Shown: piece by piece, positions 6,868 to 7,543 of the stretch
Layout: every line of letters starts with the position of its first letter
Position numbering within the stretch: position 1 is the first letter of the stretch
Source: Clostridiales bacterium
GTDB lineage: Bacteria > Bacillota > Clostridia > Oscillospirales > Acutalibacteraceae
Assembly: GCA_012522615.1 (NCBI GenBank)
Contig: JAAYKB010000070.1
Coordinates: 1 to 7,543, forward strand
DNA length: 7,543 nucleotides
Direction of reading: 5' to 3'
The notes under the pieces: generated by a model
Told to the model about the DNA's origin: nothing
Database searches by the model: none
What the model saw: the letters and a program-made list of their open reading frames with translations, nothing else
Position numbers and translations under genes: made by a program

Positions 6868-6896
6868 TTGACAGGCGGGTGAAGATGTGTTAGTAT
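6868..6896 (+). promoter_or_regulatory. Promoter of the tRNA cluster
   Basis: A perfect TTGACA -35 box (6868-6873) and a TAGTAT -10 box (6891-6896) are separated by the optimal 17 bases. This gives a transcript start near 6903, about 14 bases before the first tRNA. All four tRNAs can be read from it. Confidence 0.75.
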
Positions 6897-6916
6897 ATCT
6901 GAGCTGTCAAAAATAT

Positions 6917-6993
<77 letters not shown>

Positions 6994-7003
6994 ATAGACG
7001 TGC

Positions 7004-7080
7004 GGCGGCGTGGCTCAGTAGGTTAGAGCATCGGAATCATAATCCGCAGGTCCGAGGTTCAAGTCGCTGCGCCGATACCA
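7004..7080 (+). tRNA. tRNA-Met (elongator-like), anticodon CAT, possibly degenerate
   Basis: A 77-base tRNA with encoded CCA (7078-7080), 10 bases after the initiator gene. The D stem GCTC/GAGC pairs, and the anticodon loop ATCATAA gives CAU. Odd points: acceptor pair 2-71 is G-A and 1-72 is G-U; the T stem CGAGG/CGCTG has mismatches at 51-63 (A-C) and 52-62 (G-G); and anticodon-stem pair 27-43 is U-C. These suggest a weak or decaying gene. CAU could also belong to tRNA-Ile2 modified with lysidine, but the body resembles Clostridial elongator Met. Confidence 0.75.
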
Positions 7081-7091
7081 TAGATTTATTT

Positions 7092-7109
7092 TGCTTTCGC
7101 ACTAAAGCA
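7092..7109 (+). other. Small hairpin between the Met and Arg tRNA genes
   Basis: TGCTTT (7092-7097) pairs with AAAGCA (7104-7109) around a 6-base loop, followed by TATTTT. It lies in the only long spacer (43 bases) of the cluster. It could attenuate transcription between the two tRNA pairs or guide processing of the precursor. The stem is short and AT-containing, so this is tentative. Confidence 0.25.
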
Positions 7110-7123
7110 TATTTTGGTATGAT

Positions 7124-7200
7124 ACGCCAGTAGCTCAGCGGGATAGAGCAACAGCCTTCTAAGCTGTGGGTCAGGGGTTCGAATCCCTTCTGGCGTGCCA
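7124..7200 (+). tRNA. tRNA-Arg, anticodon TCT
   Basis: A 77-base tRNA with encoded CCA (7198-7200). The acceptor stem ACGCCAG/CTGGCGT is fully paired. The D stem is GCTC/GAGC, the anticodon stem ACAGC/GCTGT closes loop CTTCTAA (anticodon UCU), and the T stem AGGGG/CCCTT closes TTCGAAT with one G-U. It reads AGA and AGG arginine codons. Well-formed, unlike the two Met genes before it. Confidence 0.96.
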
Positions 7201-7208
7201 TATATTAC

Positions 7209-7284
7209 GGTGGTTGTAGTTCAATGGCAGAGCACCGGATTGTGGTTCCGGGCGTTGTGGGTTCGAGTCCCATCAGCCACCCCA
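7209..7284 (+). tRNA. tRNA-His, anticodon GTG
   Basis: A 76-base tRNA with encoded CCA (7282-7284). The extra 5' G (7209) faces C73 (7281), the G-1:C73 identity pair specific to tRNA-His. The acceptor stem GTGGTTG/CAGCCAC pairs with one U-G, and the anticodon loop TTGTGGT carries GUG. The T stem GTGGG/CCCAT closes TTCGAGT. It starts 8 bases after tRNA-Arg. T-rich runs immediately follow (7285-7301), which may end the tRNA transcript although no strong separate hairpin is visible. Confidence 0.96.
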
Positions 7285-7543
7285 TTTTTCTCATATTTTT
7301 TGTTGATTGAAAAATTATATCTTAGATAAATAGACTGTCGGCTCTTGATGTAGATAGCTCCAATGCTGCAAAGAGGTCACAAATATGTAACCTGGATGTA
7401 AGCAAAGAGAAAAGGGGCACACTACAAATCAAAGCTCAGTAGGAGATATAATAAAGTTTAACAAGCAATTAATGAACATAATTAGCGATAAATAGTGGAA
7501 CATGCAATCCCAAAAAGACACAAAATCAGGGACCGTCCCAAAC
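7285..7543. other. AT-rich downstream stretch, no confident gene
   Basis: After the T-runs I find no recognised gene or RNA. One + strand frame is open from 7326 to a TAG at 7440-7442 without a normal start codon (includes DVDSSNAAKRSQ and LDVSKEKRGTLQ). A shifted frame, 7433-7495, continues SSVGDIIKFNKQL. This could be a decayed coding region, but the family is not recognised and the reading may be chance. Confidence 0.25.
7529..7539. repeat. GGGAC/GTCCC palindrome at the window edge
   Basis: GGGAC and GTCCC flank a single C in otherwise AT-rich DNA, four bases before the window ends. Short GC-rich palindromes with this core occur in repeat ends linked to IS200-like (RAYT) transposases in Firmicutes. 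The match is short and the partner sequence would lie outside the window. Confidence 0.25.

Noticed and set aside
7118..7123. TATGAT as a -10 box for tRNA-Arg
   Set aside because: It directly abuts the tRNA 5' end, so transcription would start inside the tRNA, and no -35 box lies at a suitable distance.

Overview
The window looks like chromosomal DNA from a Firmicute of the class Clostridia. Evidence: strong GGAGG-type ribosome binding sites, low-to-moderate GC, a very AT-rich promoter, an SDR-type mannonate oxidoreductase of the Bacillus/Clostridium kind, and tRNA genes that all encode CCA. The genus cannot be read from the sequence.

Bases 1-193 hold a plausible promoter (-35 at 94-99, -10 at 117-122) with dyad symmetry around it. 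From 194 to 6130 six genes run on the + strand with gaps of 12-34 bases, and so probably form one operon: mannonate dehydratase (uxuA); an SDR fructuronate reductase / mannonate oxidoreductase (uxuB-type); two unlike TIM-barrel proteins of the sugar phosphate isomerase/epimerase superfamily; and two tandem Gfo/Idh/MocA NAD(P)-dependent oxidoreductases that are clearly paralogous. UxuB and UxuA together convert fructuronate to 2-keto-3-deoxygluconate. The other four genes form the oxidoreductase plus TIM-barrel pairing seen in routes that oxidise a sugar or glycoside, then isomerise or cleave the keto product. My inference is that the operon feeds an unusual uronic acid, glucuronide or related glycoside into the Uxu pathway. 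No transporter, regulator, kdgK, kdgA or uxaC lies in the window.

Bases 6131-6867 hold no intact gene. They contain a long terminator-like hairpin (6241-6293) and the left part of a decayed IS1182-like insertion sequence. Its transposase N-terminus can be followed through three reading frames (6310-6686).

A good promoter (TTGACA, 17-base spacer, TAGTAT; 6868-6896) precedes four tRNA genes: initiator Met(CAU), elongator-like Met(CAU), Arg(UCU) and His(GUG). The Arg and His genes fold cleanly. The two Met genes carry mismatches on the 3' side of the acceptor and/or T stems. The last 260 bases have no convincing gene, only a possible decayed coding frame and a small GGGAC/GTCCC palindrome at the window edge.
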